From NCBI GenBank assembly GCA_016794425.1, contig JAEUHR010000042.1, forward strand, positions 1-64,000: a stretch of DNA of 64,000 nt. Reading direction: 5' to 3'. The notes under the pieces were generated by a model. The model was not told the DNA's origin and did not search any database. It was given only the letters and a program-made list of their open reading frames with translations. The DNA is from Planctomycetota bacterium (GTDB lineage: Bacteria; Planctomycetota; UBA1135; UBA2386). Position 1 is the stretch's first letter; every line of letters starts with the position of its first letter. The translations under genes were made by a program, and so were the position numbers. Of this stretch, positions 25,797-38,000 are shown piece after piece.

Positions 25797-27010
25797 GGCG
25801 TGCCTCCGCTGGTCGGGGTCGGGGCGGTCGAGCCGGCCTCGGCCGGCAGCAGCAACAGCGCGCGGGCGCCGCCGCGATGGCGCGGCCGCAGGTCGAGCCG
25901 GCCGTCGAGCTCGCTGGCGATGCGGCGGCAGCTCGACAGGCCGAGGCCGGTCCCGTTCGGCTTCGTGGTGTGGAACGGCGTGAACAGCTCGGCGCGCGCG
26001 GCCGCCGGCAGGCCGCTGCCGCGGTCGTCGATCGCGACCGCGGTGCGCCGCTGCGAGCCGAACCGGAACGTGCGGGCGCGCAGCTCGATGTGGCCGCCGG
26101 GCGGCGTCGCCTGCACCGCGTTCAGCACCAGGTTCAGCAGCGCCTGTGCCAGCAGCGTCGGGTCGGCGTAGACCGACGGCGTGCCGTCGATGCGCAGTTC
26201 GATCGTCAGCTGGCGCCGCCGCGCTTCGACCTGCACGAGGTCGCGCACCTCGGTGAGCGCATCCTCGGCGGCCTTCTGGCACGGTGCGCTGGCGCGCGGC
26301 CGGCCGAGGTCGATCAGCGACGCGATCGTGCGGTCGGCCTTGTCGATGTTGCGGCGGATCACGTCGGTGTGCTGCGCGATCTCGGCCTGGCTGCGCTGCT
26401 TCCGGCACAGCGACTCGGCCGATCCCTTGACGATCGCCAGCGGGTTGCGCAGGTCGTGCGCGATCGTCGCCGCGAGTTCGCCGAGCAGGCCGCGCCGGTC
26501 GGCGTCGACCAGGCGCTGTTCGAGCTGCGAGCGGGCGGTCTCGGCCTGCTGCAGTTGCCCGGTCTGGCGCCGCAGGTGTTCGTCGAGCAGCCGGTGGCTG
26601 GCGAGCACCCGCGGGATCCACAGCATCAGGCCGTAGGCGATCAGCGTCGTGCCGAGCAGGAACATCGCGCCGCGTTCACAGACCTCGCGCAGGTAGACGA
26701 ACGCCGGGTGCAGCGGTTCGAGCGCCGCGAAGTGGATCACGGCCGCCAGCGTGAAGCCGAGCCACAGCACGAAGAAGCCGCCGCGCACGAGGCCCATCGC
26801 CTGTCCGTGCAGTTCGGGACTCTGCTTGCCGGTGCGCCAGAAGAACCAGAACAACAGCGCGAAGTAGCCGGGCCGCACGACCGCGGCCAGCGCCGGCGGT
26901 GGGGACGGCCACGCCAGCAGGATCGTGAACACCGTCAGCAGCGCGCAGCTGGCGCGGGCGCCGGGCAGGTCGGCGAGCTTGCTCGGTGCGGGCGGTGCCA
27001 GCGGGGCCAT
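25775..27010 (-). CDS. NtrB-type membrane sensor histidine kinase
   Basis: The 411-residue kinase has about four or five hydrophobic helices in the first 135 residues, a coiled segment, then a HisKA domain with His185 (IAHDLRNPLAIVKG) and an HATPase domain (NLVLNAVQATPPGG, DRGSGLP, GTGLGLSS). It is the cognate kinase of the overlapping NtrC-type regulator. The start at 27010 gives a protein whose first helix begins near residue 22. No PAS domain is visible; the membrane part itself is likely the sensor. Confidence 0.88.
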
Positions 27011-27059
27011 GCCGGACTATCGGCTGCCGGCACCCCGCGGCGTGACCGCGCGCCGTGGC

Positions 27060-28136
27060 TCAGGGCCCGGCGGCGGCCGCCGCCAGCTGACCGGCGTCGG
27101 TGCCGCCCTGGCGCAGGTCGCGCACCATCTGCGCGACGGCCGATTCCATCAGCGGGCCGGGGCACTGCGTGGCCTTGAAGTCGCTGTGGCAGTGGATGTC
27201 GCCGGGGCCGAACCGGTGCTGTTGCATCAGCTGCTGCACGAGGCGGCGCATCGCCGTGACCTGGGCCGGCGTCGGACCCTGGCCGCCGCGGCCGCGCAGG
27301 AAGTTGCCGAGCACGCAGATGCCGATGTTCTGGCGGTTGTTGACGCCGCTGGCGTGGGCACCCTGCCAGCGCATCTCGCGTCCCTGCCAGATCCGGCCGG
27401 CAGGGTCGATCAGGTAGTGGTAGCCGATGTCGCCGTAGCCGCGGTTGCCCATGTGCTCGCGCTGGATCCGCAGGATCTGCGCCGCACAGGCAGCCGGCCG
27501 CGTGTCGCGGAAGTACATCGCCGAGTGGTGGATCGTCACGCGGCGCGGTGCGCCCATCGGTTCGAGGTTGCCGCGGTCCTCGGCCTGGGCACCCCACGAC
27601 TGACGGCGTTCCACCGCGATGGCGGCCGCGACCGCGGCCGGCGCGGCCGTCGGTGCCAGCGGCTCGAGCCCGGCGATGCGGCGCTGCAGCTCGGCGTCGA
27701 TCGCCAGTTCGCGCGCGCGCTCGAGGTCGTAGCGGCCGCGTTCCGGCTTGCCGAGCTGCGTGTAGGCCTCGGCGCGCAGGTAGCGCGCATAGGCTTCCTC
27801 GTTCGGCGAGGGCTTGTTGGCGCCGTAGATCACCTCGGCCGCGGCGTCGATCGCGGCCTGTGGTCGGCGGCAGTGCAGCTCGAGGAACGCCCGGCGCAGC
27901 AGCGCCGGTGCCGAGCGGGAGCGCGCCAGGGCGTCGAGTTCGACCTCGGGGTCGAGCGTCGGCGGCGTCAGGATCGAGGTCGACGAGATCGTCCGCGGCA
28001 GGTCTGCCGGCGGTGCGGTCAGGCTCGGTGCGGTCGAGACGCACGCGGGCACGGCACACAGCAGCAACAGCCCGGCGCACCGGGCCCACACGGTCGAGAC
28101 GAACGGGCGTGGCGCCCGCGGCCTGAGTTCGGACAC
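27060..28136 (-). CDS. Exported N-acetylmuramoyl-L-alanine amidase (amidase_2/PGRP-like)
   Basis: The 358-residue lipoprotein has a signal with Cys30 in AVPACVS. A helical middle region (about residues 60-170, TPR-like) is followed by an amidase_2 domain with zinc-ligand histidines: TIHHSAMYFRDTRP, then GDIGYHYLIDPAGRIWQGRE and GDIHCHSDFKATQCPG. It would hydrolyse the amide bond between MurNAc and the peptide stem. The GTG at 28136 is chosen because AGGAGGG (28145-28151) sits 8 bp before it and it places the signal peptide at the N-terminus; the frame stays open far upstream. It is divergent from the anti-sigma/kinase gene. Confidence 0.88.
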   Translation of the reverse strand: MSELRPRAPRPFVSTVWARCAGLLLLCAVPACVSTAPSLTAPPADLPRTISSTSILTPPTLDPEVELDALARSRSAPALLRRAFLELHCRRPQAAIDAAAEVIYGANKPSPNEEAYARYLRAEAYTQLGKPERGRYDLERARELAIDAELQRRIAGLEPLAPTAAPAAVAAAIAVERRQSWGAQAEDRGNLEPMGAPRRVTIHHSAMYFRDTRPAACAAQILRIQREHMGNRGYGDIGYHYLIDPAGRIWQGREMRWQGAHASGVNNRQNIGICVLGNFLRGRGGQGPTPAQVTAMRRLVQQLMQQHRFGPGDIHCHSDFKATQCPGPLMESAVAQMVRDLRQGGTDAGQLAAAAAGP

Positions 28137-28332
28137 TGCGACTACCCTCCTGGGGCGAGCCGGCGCCGGGCTGGCGCCGTTCGTCACCGCGGCCGGAAGC
28201 CTAGCGGCGCGGTGGCCGCCTTGCCACCGCTCCGTTGGCGCCCGGCGGCCGGCGTCGGCCGCCGCCGTCCGGATGGACCTCATGGTGGGCCGGCGCCCCG
28301 CCGATAGGGCCCGTGGAGGAAACCGCCCGACC

Positions 28333-28773
28333 ATGTTCGCTCAGGTGTCGATCCAGCTCACGGGTCCGATGGACCATCTGCGTCTGGTCTGGCAGACGGG
28401 CGAGACCCTGCTCGACTCGGTGGTGTTCGACGACGACCCCGAGGGCACGCGCTACAACGTGCTGGTCGCGCTGCAGGAGATGGTGACCAACGTGCTGCGG
28501 CACGCCTACGAGCTCGACGAGACGCGGCCGATCCAGGTCGTGTTCGAGCTGACCGACGACTCCTTCCAGATCGTCGTGCGGGACCAGGGGCCGGCCTTCG
28601 ATCCGCTGGCCTACGACACGACGGCGTGCGAGGACGAGAGCATGCCGCAGGAGAGCGGCGGGTTCGGCATCCACATCGCACGGGCGGTCATGGACCAGGT
28701 CGAGTACCGCCGCGAGAACGGCTGGAACACGTTGCGGATGTCGAAGTGCGCGCGGGTGAACGCCAACACCTGA
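28333..28773 (+). CDS. RsbW-like anti-sigma factor/serine kinase (HATPase_c_2)
   Basis: The 146-residue protein has the GHKL fold of anti-sigma kinases: the N-box ALQEMVTNVLRHAYE, the G1 motif VRDQGPAFDP and the G2 glycines in SGGFGIHIARAVMD. In the established partner-switch model such proteins bind a sigma factor or phosphorylate an anti-anti-sigma (STAS) protein. No STAS gene is in the window. GGAGGAAA upstream of the ATG (28315-28322) decides the start. A serine phosphatase gene follows after 7 bp. Confidence 0.85.
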   Translation: MFAQVSIQLTGPMDHLRLVWQTGETLLDSVVFDDDPEGTRYNVLVALQEMVTNVLRHAYELDETRPIQVVFELTDDSFQIVVRDQGPAFDPLAYDTTACEDESMPQESGGFGIHIARAVMDQVEYRRENGWNTLRMSKCARVNANT

Positions 28774-28780
28774 GGCGTGC

Positions 28781-30346
28781 GTGACGATCACTCCCGGTTC
28801 CACCGAACTCCTGGCGGCGATCCCGCGGGTCCTGGACGGCGTCGCCGTCCGGGTCGTCGACCACGACGGCCAGTCGACCGCCGTCTTCGGTACCCCGCCG
28901 GCGCAGATCGCGGGCGAATTGCGCGCCGAGCTGCCCGACGGTGCCGTGGTCGCCTCGTACGCGGCGGCCGACGCGGCCACGCGCGGCCTCGTCACGTCAC
29001 TGCTGGAGGTGGTCGCCGACCGCGAACGCCTCGAGAGCGACATGGAGAGCATGATGCCGCGGTCGACGCTGCTGCTCGAGCAGCTGTCGATCTACAGCGA
29101 CACGCTGCCGCGGCTGGCCGCCGGTGACAGCACCGAGATCGCGTCGGGTGGCGTGCGGGCGTGCCATCGTGCGACCGAGGCCCGGCGCGTGGTCTACCTC
29201 GACTACGACGCGGCGCGCGGCACCTGCGACGTCGTCGCGGACTTCCAGCCGCACGGCGCCGAGGCGCCGGAGCCGATCGACGCGACGTTCGCGGTCGAGG
29301 GCTTCGTCGCCGAGGTGCTCGCGCGCGAAGACGTGCAGATCCGCGACGTGCCGCGCGAAGGTCGCCTCGGTGCGCCGGGCTCGCCCGAACACGTGGCGCG
29401 GTCGCAGGTGCTCGGCGTGCCGATCACCTACGGCCAGGGCGACAAGCGCGTCGTGCTCGGCGCGATGCTGCTGTGCGACAAGCTGGCCAGCTACGCCGGC
29501 GCCGAGGCGCCGCGCTTCGGCAACGAGGAAGTGCAGGTCGCGCACTCGTTCGCCGCGATGCTCGGCGCCGTCATCGGCGCCCGCAAGACCGCCGAGCTCG
29601 GCAAGGAACTGACGATGGCGCGTGCGATCCAGCGCCAGATCCTGCCGGCCAACGCGGTGGAGCTGGCGGGCTTCGACGTCGCCGCGGAGTACCGCGCCTG
29701 CGGTGCGGTCGGCGGCGACTACTTCGACTACGTGCCGCTGGCCGACGGCCGCCAGATGGTCGTGATCGCCGACGTCTCGGGCCACAACCTGGCGTCGGGC
29801 ATGATGATGGTCAGCGCGCGCGCGATGCTGCGCACGCTGGCGTCGGTGCGCAGCGAGCCAGCGCAGGTGTTCGACCAGCTGGCGGCGTCGATGTACGACG
29901 ACCTGGTGCGCACCGAGCGCTTCCTGACCGCGGCGGCGATCGCCGTGCGGCCGTGCGAACGCACGGTCGACTACGTCAGCGCCGGCCACAACGACCTGCT
30001 GGTCTACCGCGCCGCGACCGACGCGGTCGAGACCGTGGCCAGCGAGAGCACGATCCTCGGCTTCGTGCCGGACCCCGGCTACGTGTCGCGGCAGCTGCGC
30101 CTAGCGCCGGGCGACTGCCTGCTGCTGTTCACCGACGGCATCACCGAGGCGACCGACGCCAACGACGAGATGTTCGGCGACGACCGGCTCGCGGCACTGC
30201 TGGCGCAACTCGCGCCCGGCCGTTCCGCGCGCGCGATCGTCGACGGGGTGCTTCACGAATTGGACCGGTTCCGATGCGGCCGCGAAGGCCTCGACGACGT
30301 GACCATCGTCGCGATCCGCTGCGTCGATGACGGAGGTTGCCGATGA
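28781..30346 (+). CDS. RsbU-like PP2C phosphatase with GAF-type sensor domain
   Basis: The 521-residue protein has a GAF-like domain at about residues 100-260 and a C-terminal PP2C-type SpoIIE domain: VGGDYFDYV near residue 310, IADVSGHN near 327, and SAGHNDLLVYR and DGITEATDA further on, which carry the metal-binding aspartates. RsbU-type phosphatases dephosphorylate an anti-anti-sigma factor to release sigma. The GTG start lies 7 bp after the RsbW-like gene. The 3' end overlaps the CheY-like gene by 4 bp. Confidence 0.88.
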   Translation: MTITPGSTELLAAIPRVLDGVAVRVVDHDGQSTAVFGTPPAQIAGELRAELPDGAVVASYAAADAATRGLVTSLLEVVADRERLESDMESMMPRSTLLLEQLSIYSDTLPRLAAGDSTEIASGGVRACHRATEARRVVYLDYDAARGTCDVVADFQPHGAEAPEPIDATFAVEGFVAEVLAREDVQIRDVPREGRLGAPGSPEHVARSQVLGVPITYGQGDKRVVLGAMLLCDKLASYAGAEAPRFGNEEVQVAHSFAAMLGAVIGARKTAELGKELTMARAIQRQILPANAVELAGFDVAAEYRACGAVGGDYFDYVPLADGRQMVVIADVSGHNLASGMMMVSARAMLRTLASVRSEPAQVFDQLAASMYDDLVRTERFLTAAAIAVRPCERTVDYVSAGHNDLLVYRAATDAVETVASESTILGFVPDPGYVSRQLRLAPGDCLLLFTDGITEATDANDEMFGDDRLAALLAQLAPGRSARAIVDGVLHELDRFRCGREGLDDVTIVAIRCVDDGGCR

Positions 30347-30717
30347 CCCAGCGCACGATCCTGGTGGTGGACGACGAGCCGTTCATCTGCCGCTCCTTGA
30401 CGTTCGTCCTGCGCAAGGACAACTACCGTGTGCTCGAGGCGCGCAACGGCGAAGAGGCGCTGGCGATGATCCGCGAACAGCGGCCCGACCTGGTGTTCCT
30501 CGACGTGATGATGCCGAAGATCAACGGCTTCCAGGTGACCGAGCAGGTGCGCGCCGATCCGTCGCTGGCGAACGTGAAGATCATCCTGCTGACCGCGAAG
30601 GGGCAGGAGAGCGACCGCGAGGTCGGCAAGCTGGCCGGCGCGAACGACTACATGACGAAGCCGTTCAGCCCGACGCGGATCCTCGACCGCGCCCGGGAGA
30701 TCCTCGGACAGGGCTGA
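30343..30717 (+). CDS. CheY-like single-domain response regulator
   Basis: The 124-residue protein is a stand-alone receiver domain: DDE at residues 9-11 or so (VVDDEPF), phosphoacceptor Asp near residue 52 (VFLDVMMPKINGF), Thr in ILLTAKG and Lys in YMTKPFSP. It has no output domain, so it likely acts by protein contact, for example on the RsbU-like phosphatase it is encoded with. GGAGG precedes the ATG, which overlaps the upstream stop (ATGA). Confidence 0.88.
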   Translation: MTQRTILVVDDEPFICRSLTFVLRKDNYRVLEARNGEEALAMIREQRPDLVFLDVMMPKINGFQVTEQVRADPSLANVKIILLTAKGQESDREVGKLAGANDYMTKPFSPTRILDRAREILGQG

Positions 30718-30795
30718 TCGGCTCGCTACGCTGCGCGCCGTGCGACGGCCGCAGAGTCACGACCAGGAGCCGCGGCGACCGCGCGGGTGCCGCCG

Positions 30796-32172
30796 ATGAG
30801 TGGTGCGCCGCGCCTCGTCGCCAGCGACGACGGCTTGCTGCGCCACGGTCCGGCGCGCGTCGTCTGGCAGCTCGGCCTGCCGCTGGCGCTGGGCCTCGCG
30901 TCGCACGCGCTGATCAATCTGGTGGACCTGCTGCTGATCGGCCGGCTCGGCGAGGCGGCGGTGCGAGCCGCCCATGTGGCGACGACGTGGAACTTCGTGC
31001 CGATGATCGTCGGCAACTGCGTGACGACCGCGCTGCTGGCGCGGCTGTCGCGCGCGCTCGCCGCCGACCGCCCGGCGGCGCGGCAGTTCCACCGGCGCGC
31101 CGAGTGGTGCCTGCTGTGGTTCGGCGCGCTGGTGTCGCTGCTGTCGGCGGCGCCGGCCAGCGCGATGGTGGCGTGGACCGGCATCGAGGGGGCGGCGGCC
31201 GACGACGCGGTGCACTACCTCGTGGTGTCGAACCTCGGCTGCCTGCCGATGTTCGCGCTGATGCAGACGACGGCCGCGATGCGCGCAGCCGGCGAGGCGC
31301 GCATGCCGCTGCTGCTGCTGCTGCTCGCGAACGTGCTGAACCTCGGCCTCGACCTCGTGCTGCTGTTCGGCTGGCCGGCGCTCGGCCTGCCCGGCATCGG
31401 CGTCGTCGGCGCCGCCTACGCCAGTGTCGCGGCGCGCACCGTCGCCGCGGTGCTGGCGTTCGCCTGGCTGGCACGGGCACGGCATCCGCTGTCGCTGCGT
31501 GCCGTGCCGGCCGCCGTGCCACCGCTGCCGGTGCTGCGGCCGCTGCTGGCCGATGCCTGGCCGCAGGTGCTGCAGATCGGCCTGCGCGCCGGCGTCGTGC
31601 TGGCGCTGACCGCCGTCGTGCAGCGCCGCTTCGGCGACGCCGCGGTGGCGGCACTGGGCATCACGACGCGGCTCGACACGTTGATCCTGTTCGCGGCGCT
31701 CGGCTTCGCCAACGCGGCGACCGCGTATTCCGGACGCGCGGTCGTCGTCGGCTGGCCGGATGCGGCACGCGCCGCCGGCCTGTGGGCGGCGGCGGCGGCC
31801 GGTGGGTTCGGCGCGCTGCTGCTCGCGGGCTTGTGGTGGGGCTGCGAACGGATGGTCGGCTGGTTCCTGCCCGATGCGACCGGCGACGTGGTCGACGTCG
31901 CGGTCGCCTACGTCGGCAGCGTCGGCTGGAGCCAGGTGCTCGGTGCGGTGGCGCTCGGCGCCATCGGCGCCGTGCACGGCGCCGGTCGCATGGTGTTGCC
32001 GCTGGTCGTCGACGTGGTCGGGTTCGGGTTCGTCTACGGACCTCTCTGGTGGTGCGCCGCCAGCGACGCCGACCTCGCGACCGTGTTTGCGTCGCTGGTC
32101 GCCGGCATGGCGGTGGTCGCGGTGCTGCACGTCACCGTGGTTGCGTTCGGCCGGTGGCCGCGACCGCGGTAG
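30796..32172 (+). CDS. MATE-family efflux transporter
   Basis: The 458-residue protein shows about twelve hydrophobic helices and two MatE-like halves (WQLGLPLALGLASHALINLV near residue 25; WPQVLQIGLRAGVVLALTAV in the second half). MATE proteins export drugs or metabolites coupled to H+ or Na+. The ATG at 30796 follows 79 bp after the CheY-like gene; a GTG 9 nt earlier would add three residues. A TACGCT box at 30727-30732 could be its own promoter. The last helix is preceded by WCAASDADLATVF, not conserved elsewhere. Confidence 0.86.
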   Translation: MSGAPRLVASDDGLLRHGPARVVWQLGLPLALGLASHALINLVDLLLIGRLGEAAVRAAHVATTWNFVPMIVGNCVTTALLARLSRALAADRPAARQFHRRAEWCLLWFGALVSLLSAAPASAMVAWTGIEGAAADDAVHYLVVSNLGCLPMFALMQTTAAMRAAGEARMPLLLLLLANVLNLGLDLVLLFGWPALGLPGIGVVGAAYASVAARTVAAVLAFAWLARARHPLSLRAVPAAVPPLPVLRPLLADAWPQVLQIGLRAGVVLALTAVVQRRFGDAAVAALGITTRLDTLILFAALGFANAATAYSGRAVVVGWPDAARAAGLWAAAAAGGFGALLLAGLWWGCERMVGWFLPDATGDVVDVAVAYVGSVGWSQVLGAVALGAIGAVHGAGRMVLPLVVDVVGFGFVYGPLWWCAASDADLATVFASLVAGMAVVAVLHVTVVAFGRWPRPR

Positions 32173-32322
32173 CCTGCCGGTTTGGCAGCGCCCGACCGGC
32201 GAGAGCCTGCCAGATTGGCGTCCCCGGCGGCGGGTCGTGGGGCCGAACTGGCTGCAAGCCATTGGGTTACGGGCGTAATCGTAGCCGGGCACGCCTTTTG
32301 GTCTAGCGCCGCGCAGGCCAGG

Positions 32323-32341
32323 CCCACCGAGTGGCGGTGGG
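32323..32341. promoter_or_regulatory. Hairpin in the dnaK leader
   Basis: A perfect 7-bp stem, CCCACCG/CGGTGGG, with a 5-nt AGTGG loop lies 71 bp before the dnaK ATG. The 240-bp leader also holds a TTACGGGCGTAA dyad. No CIRCE (TTAGCACTC-N9-GAGTGCTAA) is visible, so a different heat-shock control is possible. Confidence 0.4.
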
Positions 32342-32412
32342 TCGGGCCGGTTTGATTTCGCAGCATCGCCCTCGACCGCCCGGAGCGGGCGCCGCGGGCA
32401 CCAGGAGTGACC

Positions 32413-34311
<1,899 letters not shown>

Positions 34312-34346
34312 CGGCGACTGGTGTCACCGCGCGTGAGCCGCCGGCG

Positions 34347-34379
34347 ATGGGGTGAACTGCAGCTTGCTGTTCACCCCAT
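34347..34379. terminator. Perfect 11-bp inverted repeat after dnaK
   Basis: ATGGGGTGAAC (34347-34357) and GTTCACCCCAT (34369-34379) are exact complements around an 11-nt loop. The position, 36 bp after the dnaK stop, suggests a transcript end or stabilising structure. There is no following T tract on either strand. Confidence 0.45.
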
Positions 34380-34446
34380 GGCGTCCGCCAGGTAGGGGCC
34401 CGCCGCAATTGGGCTGCAATCGGCTACGCGACCCGCCAGCGGTGCG

Positions 34447-34452
34447 TATCGT
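34447..34452 (+). promoter_or_regulatory. Candidate -10 box (TATCGT) for a leaderless start
   Basis: TATCGT is 6 nt before the GTG of the ECF sigma gene and no Shine-Dalgarno sequence intervenes. The same hexamer occurs at 43846. Confidence 0.5.
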
Positions 34453-34458
34453 CGCACC

Positions 34459-35031
34459 GTGCGCGAAACGCCAGGCCCGTCGGACGCCACCCGCCTGCTG
34501 CTGGCTGCAGCTGAGGGAGACAAGGCAGCGGCCGACAGCCTGCTGCCGCTGGTGTACGACCAGCTTCGGCGAGCTGCACAGATCGATCTGGCGCAGGAGC
34601 GTGCCGAGCACACTCTCTCGGCAACCACCCTGGTGCACGAGGCCTACCTGAAACTGGTGGGACCACGCGTGGTGCCGTGGGCAAGTCGCGGTCACTTCTA
34701 CGCCGCGGCTGCCCAGGCCATGCGGCGCATCCTCGTCGATCACGCTCGGGTGCGCGGCAGGCGAGGCGGCAGCCCGGTCCCTTTGACCGGACTGGGGGAC
34801 GTCGCCGCGCTGGCCGGGGCAGGTTCCGAACAAATCCTGGCAGTCGACGAGGCGGTGGGTCGCTTGGAGCGCGAGGACCCGGATGCCGCGGCCATGGTCC
34901 GGCTGCGGTTCTACGCGGGCCTCAGCGTCGACGAGGCGGCGGCTGCCATGGGGCTGTCGCCGCGCACGGCGGCGCGGTTGTGGACCTACGCCCGTGCAGC
35001 CCTCTTCCGGGACCTGCGTCCCGACTCGTGA
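34459..35031 (+). CDS. ECF-type RNA polymerase sigma factor
   Basis: The 190-residue protein has a region-2-like helix set (LLPLVYDQLRRAAQIDL, TLVHEAYLKLV, HFYAAAAQAMRRILVDHARV) and a region-4 helix-turn-helix (RLRFYAGLSVDEAAAAMGLSPRTAARLWTYARAALF). This matches the planctomycete-type ECF family, which is often linked to Ser/Thr kinases (the ECF-STK groups), and the next gene is such a kinase 8 bp downstream. No anti-sigma gene is visible, so control by phosphorylation is likely. Start is GTG 34459. Confidence 0.87.
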   Translation: MRETPGPSDATRLLLAAAEGDKAAADSLLPLVYDQLRRAAQIDLAQERAEHTLSATTLVHEAYLKLVGPRVVPWASRGHFYAAAAQAMRRILVDHARVRGRRGGSPVPLTGLGDVAALAGAGSEQILAVDEAVGRLEREDPDAAAMVRLRFYAGLSVDEAAAAMGLSPRTAARLWTYARAALFRDLRPDS

Positions 35032-35039
35032 CGAGCCAT

Positions 35040-38000
35040 ATGCCTGATACCACCAAGCAGCAGGCCCGCCGCCTGTTCATGGAACTCGCCGACCTCGCGG
35101 ATCCGGAACGGACCGCCGCGCTGGTCCGAGCCTGTGGTGACAACGCCACGCTGCGCAACGAGGTCGAGGCGCTCTTGCGCGCCGACCGGTCGGCCGGTGG
35201 CTTCCTGTCGAGCCCGACGGCCGCGGACGCGCGGCGGGCCGCGACGCCCTCCGGGCCATCGTCGAGCGAGGCGGCAGGTGAGCAGATCGGCCGCTACAAG
35301 CTGCTCGAGCAGATCGGCGAAGGCGGCATGGGCACGATCTGGATGGCGGAGCAACGCGAGCCGGTCAAGCGCCGCGTGGCGCTGAAGATCATCAAGCTCG
35401 GCATGGACACGAAGCAGGTGATCGCGCGCTTCGAAGCCGAGCGCCAGGCGCTGGCGATGATGGATCATCCAAACATCGCCAAGGTGCTGGATGCAGGCGC
35501 CACCGAGACGGGCCGGCCGTACTTCGTCATGGAGTACATCAAGGGCATCCCGATCCTCGAGTACTGCGACCAGGCGAAGGTCGACACCGAAGCGCGGTTG
35601 CAGTTGTTCACCAACGTCTGCCACGCGATCCAGCACGCGCACCAGAAAGGCATCATCCACCGCGACATCAAGCCGTCGAACGTGCTGGTGACGCTGCACG
35701 ACGGCCTGCCGGTGTGCAAGGTGATCGACTTCGGCATCGCCAAGGCGACCAACAGCGAGCTGACGACGAAGACTCTGTTCACCGAGCACCGGCAGATGGT
35801 CGGCACGCCGGCGTACATGTCGCCCGAGCAGGCCGAGATGTCCGGACTCGACATCGACACGCGCAGCGACATCTACTCGCTCGGCGTGCTGCTGTACGAA
35901 CTGCTCACCGGCACGACCCCGTTCGACATGAAGGCGCTGCTCGAGAGCGGGTTTGCCGAGATGATGCGCACGATCCGCGAGGTCGAGCCGCACAAGCCGA
36001 GCACACGCATCTCGACGCTCGGCGACACCGCATCGCGTACGGCGCAGCAACGGCACGTCGACGTCAAGAAGCTGAGCTCGCTGTTGCGCGGCGACATCGA
36101 CTGGATCGTGATGAAGTGCCTGGAGAAGGACCGCTCGCGGCGCTACGAGACGTCGAACGGGCTCGCGGCCGACATCCAGCGGCATCTGAAGGACGAGCCG
36201 GTGACAGCCGGCGCGCCGGGCGCCGCCTACAAGCTGCGCAAGTTCGCGCGGCGCCACCGCGGCCAGGTGTTCGCAGCCGGCATCGTCGCCGCGGCGCTCG
36301 TGCTCGGCGTGATCGGTACGACGATGGGCATGATGCGGGCACTCGACGAGAAGCAACGCGCCGACGCGGCGGCTGCAAGGGCCACGCTGGCGGCGGCATC
36401 GGAGGCGCGGGCCAACCTCGCCGCGCAGCAGAACGCCGAGCAGGCCATCGCCGCCGCGACCCTGGCGGAAGCGGCGAAGAACGAAGAAGCCAAGGCCAGG
36501 ATGCGCGCCGAGACCATCAGCGAGTTCGTGACCACCGCGCTGCAGGCTGGCGATGCCCAGAATGAGGGAGGCGGCCAGGACATGACGATTCTCGCGGCGA
36601 TGGACAACGCGATCGCGGACATCGATGCGGGCCGGTTCCGGGGGGACCCGGAGGTCGAGGCTCAGCTGAAGGGCACGATAGGGATGATCCTACTGAACAA
36701 CGGTCGCCTGCAGCAGGCCGAGCCGCTGCTCGCCCAGGCGCTGGAGATGCAGCAACGGCTCCAACCAGGCGACCACCAGAGCCTGGCGGATGCCCTGGAC
36801 GGACTTGCCCGAGTGCGGCGGGCCATGGGCCGTTCGGTGGAAGCCGAAGGGCTCTGCGTCCTGTCACTGGCGATGAATCGGCGGCTGTTTCGGGGCGACT
36901 CCCCGAATGTGGCGACAGCCCTGAACAGTCTCGCACAAGCGCGATCGGACCTCGGCCAGTTCGAAGCGGCCGAGTCACTCTTCATCGAGGCGCTGCAGAT
37001 GTTCCAGCGGCTCTTCGATGGCGACAACCAGTCCGTCGCGGCGGCACTGAACAACGTCGCGACGGTTCGGCAGTCGCTGGGTCGCTTCGCTGCGGCCGAA
37101 CCGCTCTCCATCCAGTCCCTGGAGATGCTCCAGCGGTTGTTCCAAGGCGACCACCCGAGCATTGCATCGGGCCTGCACAACCTCGCAGGTGTACGCGGGG
37201 GTCTGGGCCGTCACGCGGAGGCCGAGCCGCTGCTGGTCCAGGCACTGGCGATGAACCAGCGGCTCTACAAGGGCGACCATCCCAGCGTTGCAGCGAGCTT
37301 GCGCAGCCTCGCGAGAGCGCGGCATGAACTGGGCCGCCTGGAGGAAGCGGAGCAGCTGCACGTCCAGGCACTGGCGATGAACCAGCGAGTCTACCGGGGC
37401 GACCACCCGACCGTGGCCATCGCGCTGAACGACCTCGCGAACGTGCGGCAGCGGTTGGGTCGCCACGCGGAGGCCGAGTCGCTCTTGATCCAGGCGCTGG
37501 CGATGAATCGGCGGCTCTACCAGGGCGACCATGCGGACATCGCCCACAGCCTCAAAGCTCTCGCGGTCGAACTGCAGCAGCAGGGCCGCTGCGCGGAGGC
37601 AGAACCGTTGAGCATGCAGGCGCTCGAGATGGAACAGCGGCTGTACCAGGGTGACCACGTGGAGGTGGCGGGCAGCCTCAACAACGTTGCGTTCCTGCGG
37701 ATGGAGCAGGGCGACGCGGCGGGGGCCAAGCCGGTGTTCCTGCAGGCGCTGCAGATGAACCGGCGGATGTTCCCCGGCGATCATGCGAGTGTCGCGTTCA
37801 GCCTGCAGAGCCTTGCTTCCGCTCATGGCGCCCTCGGCGAGTCATCCGCGGCACGAGCGCTGCTCGAGGAAGCGCTGGCGATGCTCGAGCGGCTGGAGCC
37901 ACGGGGCTCCGCGCTCCAGGCCCGCGTACTTTGGAAGCTCGGTTCCGTCGACCTCGCGGGCGTCGGCGCGGCTGCCGCCCTGCCACGTCTCGAGGCGGCC

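Noticed and set aside
32173..32412. CIRCE operator or sigma-32-type promoter before dnaK.
   Set aside because: I could not find TTAGCACTC-N9-GAGTGCTAA or close forms; the dyad TTACGGGCGTAA is too short and different.
36768..37901. CRISPR-like or DNA-level repeat array.
   Set aside because: The 126-bp period follows the protein's 42-residue TPR units and the DNA copies differ, so it is a coding repeat.
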